Shown piece after piece: positions 8,488 to 17,163 of a stretch of DNA of 64,000 nt. A model generated the notes under the pieces. The model made no database searches, was not told where the DNA came from, and was given only the letters and a program-made list of their open reading frames with translations. The first letter of the stretch is position 1; each line of letters starts with the position of its first letter. Origin of the DNA: Bacteroidota bacterium. Lineage in GTDB: Bacteria; Bacteroidota; Bacteroidia; UBA4408. Where the stretch lies: assembly GCA_963169745.1 (NCBI GenBank), contig CAUJCU010000017.1, positions 1-64,000 on the forward strand. The letters are read 5' to 3'. Both the position numbers and the translations under genes were made by a program.

Positions 8488-9009
8488 ATGAGCATTAGAA
8501 GACCTTTTAACTTTAAACAGTGGATTGATGATAATAGGCATTTGCTTAAACCCCCTGTTGGGAATAAAGTAGTTTATGAAAACACCGAATTTATTGTTAT
8601 GATAGTAGGTGGCCCTAACTCTCGTAAAGATTATCACTACAATGAGAGCGAAGAGTTTTTCTATCAACTGGAAGGGAATATTACCGTAAAAATTCAGGAA
8701 AATGGGAAGGCAGTTGAAGTTCCAATAAGAGAAGGTGATGTATTTTTACTGCCTCCAAAAGTTCCGCATAACCCCATAAGAGGAGCACATACTATTGGCC
8801 TTGTTATGGAGCGTAAGCGCAGGGAGAATGAAAAAGACGGATTACTTTGGTTTTGTGAAAAATGTAATAATAAGCTATTTGAAAAATACTTTTCTCTGAC
8901 CAATATTATGACTCAGTTTCAAGAAGTTTTTGAGTATTTTTATTCAAGTGAACACACTACTTGTAAACAATGCGGGCATAAAATGTCATCTCCTGAACCT
9001 CTTAAATAG
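8488..9009 (+). CDS. haaO: 3-hydroxyanthranilate 3,4-dioxygenase
   Basis: 173 aa cupin. It opens the ring of 3-hydroxyanthranilate to 2-amino-3-carboxymuconate semialdehyde (ACMS) in tryptophan/kynurenine catabolism. The iron ligands fit H50, E56 and H94, matching the spacing of the characterised bacterial enzyme. R46, R98 and E109 fit the substrate-binding set. The C-terminus carries the rubredoxin-like pairs CEKC (123/126) and CKQC (159/162) of the bacterial subgroup. The ATG at 8488 gives the family start MSIRRPFNF; the longer frame begins only with TTG. The ACMS decarboxylase gene follows after 17 bases, fitting stepwise degradation. Confidence 0.93.
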   Translation: MSIRRPFNFKQWIDDNRHLLKPPVGNKVVYENTEFIVMIVGGPNSRKDYHYNESEEFFYQLEGNITVKIQENGKAVEVPIREGDVFLLPPKVPHNPIRGAHTIGLVMERKRRENEKDGLLWFCEKCNNKLFEKYFSLTNIMTQFQEVFEYFYSSEHTTCKQCGHKMSSPEPLK

Positions 9010-9026
9010 TTTCGTGAGAAGGCTTT

Positions 9027-10037
9027 ATGTTAACCATAGATATTCACACACATATCTTACCTAAAAATATACCTGATTGGAAAAGCAAATTCGGGTATGG
9101 AGGATTTATTCAATTGGAACATCATCAACCATGTTGCGCCAAAATGATTCGAGATGATGGCAAGTTTTTTAGAGAAATTGAAGAAAATTGTTGGAATCCA
9201 GAGGCAAGAATCAAAGAGTGTAATCATCATGAGGTACACGTACAAGTGCTCTCAACTGTGCCCGTAATGTTTTCATACTGGGCAAAACCACAAGATACTG
9301 CTGATTTAGCTCATTTTTTAAATGAACACATTGCTCAAATTACCACACAATACCCTAAGCGTTTTATTGGCCTCGGAACGGTTCCTTTACAAAACACACC
9401 ACTGGCAATAAAGGTGCTGGAAGAGTGTAAAAGTATGGGTTTAAAAGGTGTACAAATAGGAAGCAATGTCAATCAAAAAAATTTAGATGACCCTTCATTT
9501 TTTGATTTCTTTGAAGCTTGCCAGAACTTAGGTATGGCCGTTTTTGTACACCCTTGGGAAATGATGGGACAAGAACACATGCAAAAATATTGGTTACCTT
9601 GGTTGGTAGGCATGCCGGCTGAAACAAGTCGTGCCATTTGTGCACTTATTTTTGGAGGTATAATGCAACGATTGCCGGGTTTGCGTATTGCTTTTGCACA
9701 TGGTGGAGGAAGTTTTCCGGCAACTATAGGACGTATCGAACATGGATTTAATTGTCGCCCCGATTTAGTGGCTGTAGATAACCCAGTGAATCCTCGTGAG
9801 TATGTGGGCAAATTCTGGTTTGATAGCCTTGTTCATGATGAGCAAATGCTTCAGTTTTTAGTAAATTTTGCCGGAGCAAACCGTGTGGCATTAGGAAGTG
9901 ATTATCCCTTCCCATTAGGTGAAAATATACCCGGAAGTTTGATAAAGAAAAGTGATTTCCCAAATACAATAAAAGAGCAATTATTGCACAAAGCCGCATT
10001 AGATTGGCTCAATCTCGACAAATCTATGTTTATTTAA
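9027..10037 (+). CDS. 2-amino-3-carboxymuconate-6-semialdehyde decarboxylase (ACMSD)
   Basis: 336 aa amidohydrolase-fold, zinc-dependent decarboxylase. It converts ACMS, the product of the preceding gene, to 2-aminomuconate semialdehyde. This diverts it from spontaneous closure to quinolinate, the NAD precursor. Metal and active-site residues are visible: H7-T-H9, H175 (VFVHPW), H225 (AHGGG) and D292 (GSDYPFP). The length equals that of Pseudomonas ACMSD. A good ribosome-binding stretch (GAGAAGG) precedes ATG 9027. Its presence directly after the dioxygenase argues for degradation rather than NAD synthesis. Later pathway genes are not in the window. Confidence 0.93.
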   Translation: MLTIDIHTHILPKNIPDWKSKFGYGGFIQLEHHQPCCAKMIRDDGKFFREIEENCWNPEARIKECNHHEVHVQVLSTVPVMFSYWAKPQDTADLAHFLNEHIAQITTQYPKRFIGLGTVPLQNTPLAIKVLEECKSMGLKGVQIGSNVNQKNLDDPSFFDFFEACQNLGMAVFVHPWEMMGQEHMQKYWLPWLVGMPAETSRAICALIFGGIMQRLPGLRIAFAHGGGSFPATIGRIEHGFNCRPDLVAVDNPVNPREYVGKFWFDSLVHDEQMLQFLVNFAGANRVALGSDYPFPLGENIPGSLIKKSDFPNTIKEQLLHKAALDWLNLDKSMFI

Positions 10038-10038
10038 T

Positions 10039-10806
10039 ATGTTGAATTTATTTTATCGAGAATCTGGTGTTGGACCTCCGCTGCTTATTTTACATGGCCT
10101 CTTTGGAAGCAGCGATAATTGGGCATCATTAGCAAAAAAGCTGGCCGAAAATTATCACGTATTTTTGATAGATCAACGTAATCATGGCCAATCGCCACAT
10201 ACCAATGAATGGAATTATTCCTTGATGGCGCAGGATATTGAAGATTTTTGTATTCAAAGAAAACTTTCCAATGTGTTTATTGTAGGTCATAGTATGGGCG
10301 GTAAAACACTTATGAGACTTGCTGAACTGTATCCGGAACGAATTCATAAAATGATGGTAATTGATATTGCTCCTCGTTATTATCCTGTACACCATCAAGT
10401 TATTTTGAATGCATTAAACTTGGTTAATTTGAATGAAATTTCGAGTAGAACCCAAGTTGATGAAGTTATTAAATCCTATATTCCAGATGTGGGGACTAGA
10501 CAGTTTTTGCTCAAGAATTTATTTTGGAATAGTTCAAATAAGCTGGCTTGGCGCTTTAACTTAAAAATTATTACCCAGTATATTGAAGCAGTTGGTGAAG
10601 CAACACCTCAAAATATAAGCACAACTTGCAGTATTCCAACACTTTTTATAAAAGGGCAAAATTCAGATTACATTAATGCCGCTGACTTGGAACAAATAAA
10701 GAAATCATATCTTCAGGCTGTTATTAAAACCATACCTCATGCAGGCCATTGGATACATGCCGATAACCCTGTTGCGCTATGGCAAGCTATGCGCGATTTC
10801 TTTTGA
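10039..10806 (+). CDS. Alpha/beta hydrolase, YbfF-like esterase
   Basis: 255 aa. The oxyanion/cap start LHGLFGSSDNW, the DQRNHGQSPH block and the MVIDIAP block are the marks of the YbfF acyl-esterase branch. The nucleophile is S85 in GHSMGG and the catalytic His is H237 in HAGHW. It is cytoplasmic. It begins one base after the ACMSD stop, so it is co-transcribed with the kynurenine genes. A direct role in that pathway (for example on formylkynurenine or a 2-aminomuconate derivative) is only inferred from position. YbfF homologues otherwise hydrolyse short acyl esters and thioesters. Confidence 0.85.
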   Translation: MLNLFYRESGVGPPLLILHGLFGSSDNWASLAKKLAENYHVFLIDQRNHGQSPHTNEWNYSLMAQDIEDFCIQRKLSNVFIVGHSMGGKTLMRLAELYPERIHKMMVIDIAPRYYPVHHQVILNALNLVNLNEISSRTQVDEVIKSYIPDVGTRQFLLKNLFWNSSNKLAWRFNLKIITQYIEAVGEATPQNISTTCSIPTLFIKGQNSDYINAADLEQIKKSYLQAVIKTIPHAGHWIHADNPVALWQAMRDFF

Positions 10807-10847
10807 AAAAGATGGATTACTTTGAGTTAAAAAGTTTAGGGCTGTTT

Positions 10848-11300
10848 TTACATCCACATTATAAACTTTGAGTTGTCAATATACGTTGATTTGCCTTCAT
10901 CAATTAGCAGCATGATTCCATCTATTAATAACAGAAACCCACATCCACTAAAGGTTACACAGTATAAAACTATTATTTTCCCGGCTTGATTTCCGGTTCC
11001 TAAAATTAGACGATGAATTGGAATTAACCACCCAACACCTAAAAAGTAAGAAGCTAGTGCTACAATACCGGCAGTTAATTGGGTGTTATCATTATTATCA
11101 ATTTTCCCATCAAGAGGTGAAACAAAATTTGTAAAGGCCTGTTCTATTGAAACATCTTCGGCAGATGAAAAAAGCTGATCCACTAATTGATCATCAATTT
11201 TGTATGATTTGTTTAGACTGTTATCAGCATAAGAAAAACCAAAATTTATAAATGAAAAAATGAAGAACAGAATGGCAATTGATTTTAATTTAAATTTCAT
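10848..11300 (-). CDS. TM2-domain membrane protein
   Basis: 150 aa. An N-terminal signal-like hydrophobic segment (residues 5-25, ending near YADN) is followed by a polar stretch. The C-terminal half is a TM2 domain: two hydrophobic helices with GWLIPIHRLILG leading in and LLIDGIMLLID closing. TM2 proteins are small membrane proteins of unclear role. The gene converges on the hydrolase and diverges from the TPR-like gene. No catalytic motif is visible. Confidence 0.75.
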   Translation of the reverse strand: MKFKLKSIAILFFIFSFINFGFSYADNSLNKSYKIDDQLVDQLFSSAEDVSIEQAFTNFVSPLDGKIDNNDNTQLTAGIVALASYFLGVGWLIPIHRLILGTGNQAGKIIVLYCVTFSGCGFLLLIDGIMLLIDEGKSTYIDNSKFIMWM

Positions 11301-11378
11301 AATTAAACCGCTTTAAGATAAATTTTAAAGTAATAAACAATAAGTTCGCACCGCAAACAATTGACAAATTTAAAAAAA

Positions 11379-12281
11379 ATGAAAATTAATGCCTATTTAT
11401 TAATTTTTTTTTCATTAAACTTAATGCACAAAGCCCATGCTCAAGAAATGCAGCATATAACGGCACAAGTGTTTGATCTTTGTTATCAACTTAAATTGCA
11501 ATCTGCCGATAGTGTATTGAATAACATCAGCTTTGAGATGAAACAAGAAGATGAAACTATGTATTACCTTTTAAAGACACACCTGCAATGGTGGAAAATT
11601 ATTAGTGGCTTAAATAATAAACAAAATCAAGATAATTACTATCAATGCATTGGAATAGCAGAAAGATTATATCAAAAAGGCACACAAAACAACTACGAAC
11701 AATGGTTTAAAGGCATCAGCATTTATGGATATTTAGCTCGAATAGATGGCTTAAATAAAAACTATATAAAAGCCTTTTTTAACGTAAGAACTTGCCTTAA
11801 GCTTCTCGAAAAAAGCTTCGGATATGAAGCCAAATATCCTTTCTTTTATTTTACTACAGGTTTGTATAATTGCTATATGGCTACGGCTTCGAGTGATTAC
11901 CCTATACTTGCTCCCTATTTAAGGTGGTATCCATCAGGAAACAAATTGTTGGGTATTGCATATTTAGAGAAAGCAACCAACAGCGAAAACAGATATATTA
12001 GTAACGAGGCTCATTATTTTTTAATGAAAATATTTATGGACGACCAGATTTATAATAAGGCCTTGCAACATGCTCAAATTTTGACAGACAGATATGAAAA
12101 AAATGCCGTATTTTTGTATTATCAATTTTGTATTTATCTTAAAATGAACAGAATTGCTGATGCCAATTTAAAAGCACAACAGCTTTTGCAAAACCTAAAT
12201 AGCAATTCTCAAATTAATAAGGTGCAGGTAGCACATTTTAACCTACTTATTCAGCAGGAGTTGAAAAATAAGAAAAAGTAA
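11379..12281 (+). CDS. Exported TPR-like protein of unknown function
   Basis: 300 aa from ATG 11379; the longer frame starts with TTG 11361. A signal peptide is clear (MKINAYLLIFFSLNL...HAQE). The mature part is all-helical, with repeated amphipathic pairs such as YFLMKIFMDDQIYNKALQHAQ and YYQFCIYLKMNRIADANLKAQ that look like degenerate tetratricopeptide repeats. There is no enzyme motif, and I do not recognise a named family. The stop overlaps the start of the GlcD-like gene (TAATG at 12279-12283), so the two are translationally coupled. Confidence 0.7.
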   Translation: MKINAYLLIFFSLNLMHKAHAQEMQHITAQVFDLCYQLKLQSADSVLNNISFEMKQEDETMYYLLKTHLQWWKIISGLNNKQNQDNYYQCIGIAERLYQKGTQNNYEQWFKGISIYGYLARIDGLNKNYIKAFFNVRTCLKLLEKSFGYEAKYPFFYFTTGLYNCYMATASSDYPILAPYLRWYPSGNKLLGIAYLEKATNSENRYISNEAHYFLMKIFMDDQIYNKALQHAQILTDRYEKNAVFLYYQFCIYLKMNRIADANLKAQQLLQNLNSNSQINKVQVAHFNLLIQQELKNKKK

Positions 12282-13684
12282 TGACAAATTATAAGAAAAT
12301 TACCGAACAAGATATTCATTTTTTTACCTCTTGCTGTGGTGTTGAGAACGTTCTTACAGATTCAGAAAATTGCCAAAAATATGGCCAAGATCATACAGAA
12401 GATTTAATGTATCCTCCACAGGTTGTTGTAAAACCTGTACAAACTGAACAAGTTGCTGCTCTATTGAGCTATTGCAATCAACATAACATTACGGTTACTC
12501 CTCGTGGGGCTGGCACCGGCTTAAGCGGAGGAGCATTACCCATTTATGGCGGCTTGTTGATAAGCATGGAAAAATTTAACCGAATCATAGATATTGATAA
12601 AAAAAATCTACAAGTTACAGTTGAACCGGGTGTTATTAATCAGGTTTTACAAGAAGAGTTGGCTCAGTTTTCACTGTTTTATCCGCCCGATCCGGCCAGT
12701 AAAGGAAGTTGCTACTTAGGTGGTAATATAGCACATTGCAGTGGTGGGCCTAGAGCTGTTAAATACGGTGTTACTCGTGATTATGTACTTAATTTAGAAG
12801 TGGTTTTACCTAACGGAAAAATAATATGGACGGGTGCAAATACACTAAAAAATAGTACAGGTTATAGCCTTACGCATTTAATGATTGGGAGTGAAGGCAC
12901 TTTGGGAATTGTAACTAAAATTGTTTTCAAACTAATTCCTTTACCGCAGCATAATGTATTATTGCTGGTTCCGTTTTACTCGGCCGAAAAGGCCTGCGAA
13001 GCAGTTGCCCAAGTTTTTTATAGTGGTATTATTCCAAGTGCAATGGAGTTTATGGAGCGTGATGCTATTGATTGGGTATTAAAATATATCGAACACATTT
13101 CAATACCTGTTGAAGATAGGGTACAGGCTCATTTGCTAATAGAATTAGATGGAAACAATTTGGAGCAACTTATGCTGGAGGCTGAGAAGCTGACCGAAGT
13201 ACTTAGTTGTTTTGAATGTGGTGAAATATTATTTGCTGAAAACGAAGCTCAAAAAGAAAATTTATGGCATATGAGGCGAAATGTTGCTGTAGCTGTTAAA
13301 AACAATTCTGTTTACAAAGAAGAAGATACCGTTGTAAAACGTGCAGAATTACCGACACTCCTACGAGGTGTAAAGCAAATTGGCAAGAAATATGGATTTC
13401 AGTCTGTTTGTTACGGTCATGCAGGAGATGGCAATTTGCATATCAATATCATTAAAGGTTCATTATCTGATGATGAATGGAATAACAAAGTACCCCTGGG
13501 TATTAAAGAAATATTTGAGCTGTGTGTAAAATTAGGGGGTACTATTAGCGGAGAGCACGGCATTGGGCTTGTACAAAAAAAATACTTGCCAATAGTTCAA
13601 AGTCAAATCCAAATTGAACTGCAAAAAGGAATTAAGAAAGTGTTTGACCCAAATAATATACTAAATCCGGGTAAAATATTTTAA
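12281..13684 (+). CDS. FAD-linked 2-hydroxyacid oxidase/dehydrogenase, GlcD family
   Basis: 467 aa of the vanillyl-alcohol-oxidase/PCMH flavoprotein fold. The FAD-binding part has PRGAGTGLSGG (residues 74-84), VEPGV, DPASKGSCYLGGNIA and GSEGTLGIVT. The C-terminal substrate domain ends with GHAGDGNLH and GEHGIGLVQK, the glycolate/D-lactate dehydrogenase signature. It oxidises a 2-hydroxyacid such as D-lactate or glycolate and passes electrons on. There are no GlcE or GlcF partners nearby, so a stand-alone D-lactate-type dehydrogenase is more likely than glycolate oxidase. Confidence 0.88.
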   Translation: MTNYKKITEQDIHFFTSCCGVENVLTDSENCQKYGQDHTEDLMYPPQVVVKPVQTEQVAALLSYCNQHNITVTPRGAGTGLSGGALPIYGGLLISMEKFNRIIDIDKKNLQVTVEPGVINQVLQEELAQFSLFYPPDPASKGSCYLGGNIAHCSGGPRAVKYGVTRDYVLNLEVVLPNGKIIWTGANTLKNSTGYSLTHLMIGSEGTLGIVTKIVFKLIPLPQHNVLLLVPFYSAEKACEAVAQVFYSGIIPSAMEFMERDAIDWVLKYIEHISIPVEDRVQAHLLIELDGNNLEQLMLEAEKLTEVLSCFECGEILFAENEAQKENLWHMRRNVAVAVKNNSVYKEEDTVVKRAELPTLLRGVKQIGKKYGFQSVCYGHAGDGNLHINIIKGSLSDDEWNNKVPLGIKEIFELCVKLGGTISGEHGIGLVQKKYLPIVQSQIQIELQKGIKKVFDPNNILNPGKIF

Positions 13685-13796
13685 AATTTAACACTTACAT
13701 TCTTATCCTTAATTTTCATTTTTCTAATTTATTAAATATTAATTCAGGTTATTCATCTTAGCCCTAAAAAAATTTCTGTTTTTGATAAAAAAGTAT

Positions 13797-13804
13797 TAAT
13801 TTTG
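13797..13804 (+). promoter_or_regulatory. -7 promoter element for rpsA
   Basis: TAATTTTG matches the Bacteroidota -7 consensus TAnnTTTG. No TTG lies at the ideal -33 distance. Transcription would start near 13810, leaving a leader of about 90 bases before rpsA. That is long enough for S1 autoregulation, though no specific fold was proven. Confidence 0.55.
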
Positions 13805-13898
13805 CACTCCTTTTTAATGAAAGGTAAATAAAAACTATTGTTAAACCCCCTTCTGTGTATTTCAAAAATAAACACAGGATACAAAACAAAAAAAAGTC

Positions 13899-15704
13899 AT
13901 GTCAACACATGAAAAATCTATTCCAAATGCTGATTTTAACTGGGACGCTATTGGAAAAAAATCACAAAATTACTCGGCAGAAGAACGTTTAAAAATGGAG
14001 GAAATGTATGGCAGTACATTGAATTCTGTTACCGAACACGATGTTATTGATGGAACTGTAGTAGCTGTTACACCTAAAGATCTTTTAGTTAACATTGGCT
14101 ACAAATCAGACGGAATTGTGCCATTAAATGAGCTTCGTTACAATCCAGACATTAAAGTTGGAGATAAAATTGAAGTTTATGTAGAAAGTCAAGAAGATAA
14201 AAGCGGTCAGTTGTTGCTTTCACATAAAAAGGCACGTGCACTTCGCTCTTGGGATCGAGTTAATGAAGCCTTAGAAAAAGAAGAAATTATAAAAGGATAT
14301 GTGAAATGTCGTACTAAAGGAGGGTTAATTGCCGATGTGTTTGGTATTGAAGCGTTTCTTCCAGGCTCTCAAATTGATGTAAAACCAATAAGAGACTATG
14401 ATGTTTATGTAGGTAAAATCATGGAATTTAAAGTGGTTAAAATCAATAAAGAGTTTAAGAACGTTGTCGTTTCTCATAAAGCTCTTATTGAAGAAGAATT
14501 AGAACAACAAAAGAAAGAAATTATTTCGAAATTAGAGAAAGGTCAAATTTTAGAAGGTATTGTTAAAAATATTACTTCCTATGGCGTGTTTATTGACCTT
14601 GGAGGTGTAGATGGTTTAATCCACATTACAGATCTTTCATGGGGGCGTATCAACCATCCGGAGGAAATTGTACAATTAGATTCCAAAATAAATGTTGTTA
14701 TCCTTGATTTTGACGATAGTAAAAAACGTATAGCTTTAGGTTTAAAACAATTAACCCCTCATCCATGGGATTCTCTTGATGCAAATTTGAAGGTAGGTGA
14801 CAAAGTAACTGGAAAAGTTGTGGTTTTGGCTGATTATGGTGCATTTATTGAAATATTACCGGGTGTTGAAGGATTGATTCACGTATCAGAAATGAGCTGG
14901 AGCCAACACTTAAGAACCGCACAAGACTTTATGAAAGTAGGAGATACAGTAGAGGCTGAAATATTAACACTAGACCGCGAAGAGCGAAAAATGTCATTAG
15001 GTGTAAAGCAACTTTCAACTGATCCTTGGACTACGGTTATTGATAAATATGCTATAGGAACTCAGCATACTGCTACGGTACGTAACTTTACTAATTTTGG
15101 AATTTTTGTTGAATTAGAAGAAGGTGTTGATGGTTTAATTCATATTTCTGATTTATCATGGTCTAAGAAAATTAAACACCCTTCAGAATTCTGTAAGATT
15201 GGTGACACCATTGAAGTTAAAGTACTTGAAATGGATAGTGAAAACCGCAGATTAAGTTTAGGCCATAAACAATTGGAAGAAAACCCATGGGATGTATTTG
15301 AAACTGTTTTTGTTTTAGACTCTGTTCATACTGGAACAGTAATGCAAATTATTGACAAAGGTGCAGTTATTGCTTTGCCTTATGGAGTTGAGGGCTTTGC
15401 TCCAACCCGTCATTTACAAAAAGCTGATGGTTCTTCGTTAAAAGTTGACGATCAAGCAGAGTTTAAGGTGTTGGAGTTTAATAAAGAAGGAAAGAGAATT
15501 TTAGTTTCTCATTCTAAAATTCATGACGATGCTGCTGCGGTTCAAAAAGCTTCCGATGCCGATGAAAAAAAATCAGCCGAAAAAGCAGAGAAAAAAGCTG
15601 TTAAGAAAGTAAAAGAAAGCATTGAAAGAACAACCTTTGGCGACATTAGCGCTTTAAGTGAACTGAGAGACGAAATGCAAGAAAGCGAAAAGAATAAGAA
15701 ATAA
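13899..15704 (+). CDS. rpsA: 30S ribosomal protein S1
   Basis: 601 aa with six S1 OB-fold domains in tandem, each ending in a basic QL or SHK-type strand: about residues 48-113, 128-194, 213-281, 298-368, 385-455 and 473-538. The charged Lys/Glu-rich tail is typical of Bacteroidota S1, which is longer than the 557-residue E. coli protein. It binds mRNA at the ribosome and helps start translation where Shine-Dalgarno sites are weak, as most are here. It is monocistronic, with a promoter element upstream and a strong terminator directly after. Confidence 0.95.
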   Translation: MSTHEKSIPNADFNWDAIGKKSQNYSAEERLKMEEMYGSTLNSVTEHDVIDGTVVAVTPKDLLVNIGYKSDGIVPLNELRYNPDIKVGDKIEVYVESQEDKSGQLLLSHKKARALRSWDRVNEALEKEEIIKGYVKCRTKGGLIADVFGIEAFLPGSQIDVKPIRDYDVYVGKIMEFKVVKINKEFKNVVVSHKALIEEELEQQKKEIISKLEKGQILEGIVKNITSYGVFIDLGGVDGLIHITDLSWGRINHPEEIVQLDSKINVVILDFDDSKKRIALGLKQLTPHPWDSLDANLKVGDKVTGKVVVLADYGAFIEILPGVEGLIHVSEMSWSQHLRTAQDFMKVGDTVEAEILTLDREERKMSLGVKQLSTDPWTTVIDKYAIGTQHTATVRNFTNFGIFVELEEGVDGLIHISDLSWSKKIKHPSEFCKIGDTIEVKVLEMDSENRRLSLGHKQLEENPWDVFETVFVLDSVHTGTVMQIIDKGAVIALPYGVEGFAPTRHLQKADGSSLKVDDQAEFKVLEFNKEGKRILVSHSKIHDDAAAVQKASDADEKKSAEKAEKKAVKKVKESIERTTFGDISALSELRDEMQESEKNKK

Positions 15705-15719
15705 CTCTTTTTCAAAAAC

Positions 15720-15755
15720 AAAAAGCCCGACAAATAAGTCGGGCTTTTTGTTTTT
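15720..15755 (+). terminator. rpsA intrinsic terminator
   Basis: A perfect 12-bp stem (AAAAAGCCCGAC at 15720-15731 with its complement at 15738-15749), loop AAATAA, then a T-rich run (GTTTTTATAG). Confidence 0.93.
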
Positions 15756-15972
15756 ATAGGAATAAACAGCATTATAATAAGCTGAATTGTGCTCCTCTTA
15801 TGCAAATTAGAAGAAGAGTCCTAAAAAGTAAGGACATAGCATTGACTTTTCAAATTATAAATGAGATTGAGAATAGCTTTTCTTTACTTTTTTTCAGCAT
15901 TTAGAAAATCATAATATTCCATAAATACTAATGCTAAAAGACTGAAAATATGTTAAGTGCAAAGCAATTCGC

Positions 15973-16003
15973 TTGGGTGTTAAAAAGCATGTAGGTATTT
16001 TTG
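15973..16003 (+). promoter_or_regulatory. -33/-7 promoter for the NlpC/P60 gene
   Basis: TTG at 15973-15975, a 20-base spacer, then TATTTTTG at 15996-16003, a full match to the Bacteroidota promoter. Only four bases (CATC) separate the -7 box from ATG 16008, so the transcript would be leaderless or nearly so. Confidence 0.7.
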
Positions 16004-16007
16004 CATC

Positions 16008-16535
16008 ATGATGAGAATACTATCTTTTGTTTTGTGTTTATTGCTTTCTGTAGCGGCCTTCGCTAATGGACTCCCCACAAAAGATAAAAGTCACCCTATT
16101 TCTGCAGAAGATGCAGTGTCTTTCATACGCAGCCACCAAATAGACCCCGATTCATGCTATATTGATTTATATAAGAATATTGCTTCATTAGTTGGAACGC
16201 GTTATCGATATAGTGGCCGAAACGCTGATTCGGGATTAGATTGTAGTGGTTTTGCAAAGATTATTTACAACAAGGTTTTTAAAATTCAATTAAATGCAAG
16301 TTCTGCATCTATATTTACACAAACACAGGCACTATCAAAAGAAGAACTTGAAATTGGAGATTTGGTATTTTTTAAGATTAGAAAAAATCGCATTTCGCAT
16401 GTTGGTATTTATCTGGGTAATAACAAATTTGCTCATACTGCCGTAAAAGGCGGTGTGCGAATTGACAGTCTCAATACACCTTACTACAAACGTACATTTT
16501 ACAAAGGGGGAAGAGTTTCAGAAACTTCACAATAA
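16008..16535 (+). CDS. NlpC/P60 family peptidoglycan endopeptidase
   Basis: 175 aa. A signal peptide (residues 1-20) sends it to the periplasm. The NlpC/P60 papain-like domain has the catalytic Cys in LDCSGF (C79), the catalytic His in SHVGIYLG (H131) and a third polar residue at FAHTAVKGGV (H143). The family cuts gamma-D-glutamyl-meso-DAP bonds in wall peptides. No SH3 or LysM targeting domain is present. Two ATGs stand side by side (16008 and 16011); the first is used here. It is preceded by a very close promoter. Confidence 0.92.
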   Translation: MMRILSFVLCLLLSVAAFANGLPTKDKSHPISAEDAVSFIRSHQIDPDSCYIDLYKNIASLVGTRYRYSGRNADSGLDCSGFAKIIYNKVFKIQLNASSASIFTQTQALSKEELEIGDLVFFKIRKNRISHVGIYLGNNKFAHTAVKGGVRIDSLNTPYYKRTFYKGGRVSETSQ

Positions 16536-16621
16536 AAATTCTGAAACAAAATATCACTTTCAATCCAATATTTTTGTGTAATATCTTTACCTTAGTGCCA
16601 CAATAAATATAATTGGTCATT

Positions 16622-17125
16622 ATGGATACTACTTTGTTAATGAATCATCAAAAAATGCAGCAAAAGCTTACTCGAATGGCTTATGAGCTGTTCGAGAACA
16701 ATCATCAAGAAAAAGAAATTGTACTGGCCGGTATTGCACAAAGGGGTTACATTATGGCTCAAAGGATAAAGCAAATATTGCAAACATTCTCTACTCAAAA
16801 TATTATCCTTATGGAATTAAAGGTAAATAAAGAGGAGCCTTATCTGCAGCATAACAGCCAAAAGGCTATAGACCCAAACATTTTTAAAGATAAAGTTGTA
16901 GTGGTTGTTGACGATGTTCTGAATTCAGGTAAAACGCTTATTTATGGCGTAAACTGTTTTTTACATGCTCCCGTAAAAAAAATAATGACTATGGTTCTTG
17001 TTAACCGTAACCATAAACAATATCCACTTAATGCCGACATAGTTGGCTTCCCTTTAGCTACTACTTTAAAGCAAAATGTTCGCGTGGTTTTTGAAGAAAA
17101 TAATGATGCGGCTTATTTAGAGTAG
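16622..17125 (+). CDS. PyrR-like phosphoribosyltransferase
   Basis: 167 aa from ATG 16622; the longer frame starts with TTG. Type I phosphoribosyltransferase fold with the PRPP loop VVVVDDVLNSGKT (residues 93-105), AGIAQRGY near the N-terminus and VLVNRNHKQYP as in PyrR. PyrR is a uracil phosphoribosyltransferase and, in Gram-positives, a pyr attenuation regulator. Regulation is unproven in Bacteroidota, and no pyr genes are adjacent. It lies 38 bases upstream of hutU, probably in one transcript, with no evident pathway link. Confidence 0.8.
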   Translation: MDTTLLMNHQKMQQKLTRMAYELFENNHQEKEIVLAGIAQRGYIMAQRIKQILQTFSTQNIILMELKVNKEEPYLQHNSQKAIDPNIFKDKVVVVVDDVLNSGKTLIYGVNCFLHAPVKKIMTMVLVNRNHKQYPLNADIVGFPLATTLKQNVRVVFEENNDAAYLE

Positions 17126-17163
17126 TTACTTTTTATTTCAACTTATTTTAAATTATTAGAAGA

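Larger units (their letters stand above)
15705..16007. other. Intergenic region between rpsA and the NlpC/P60 gene
   Basis: 303 bases. It holds the rpsA terminator at its left end and the peptidase promoter at its right end. The ~240 bases between show no ORF with a plausible start, no tRNA fold and no recognised RNA. Confidence 0.6.

Noticed and set aside
10039-10806. Kynurenine formamidase
   Set aside because: Sequence blocks match YbfF-type esterases rather than either known kynurenine formamidase family; only the position hints at the pathway.
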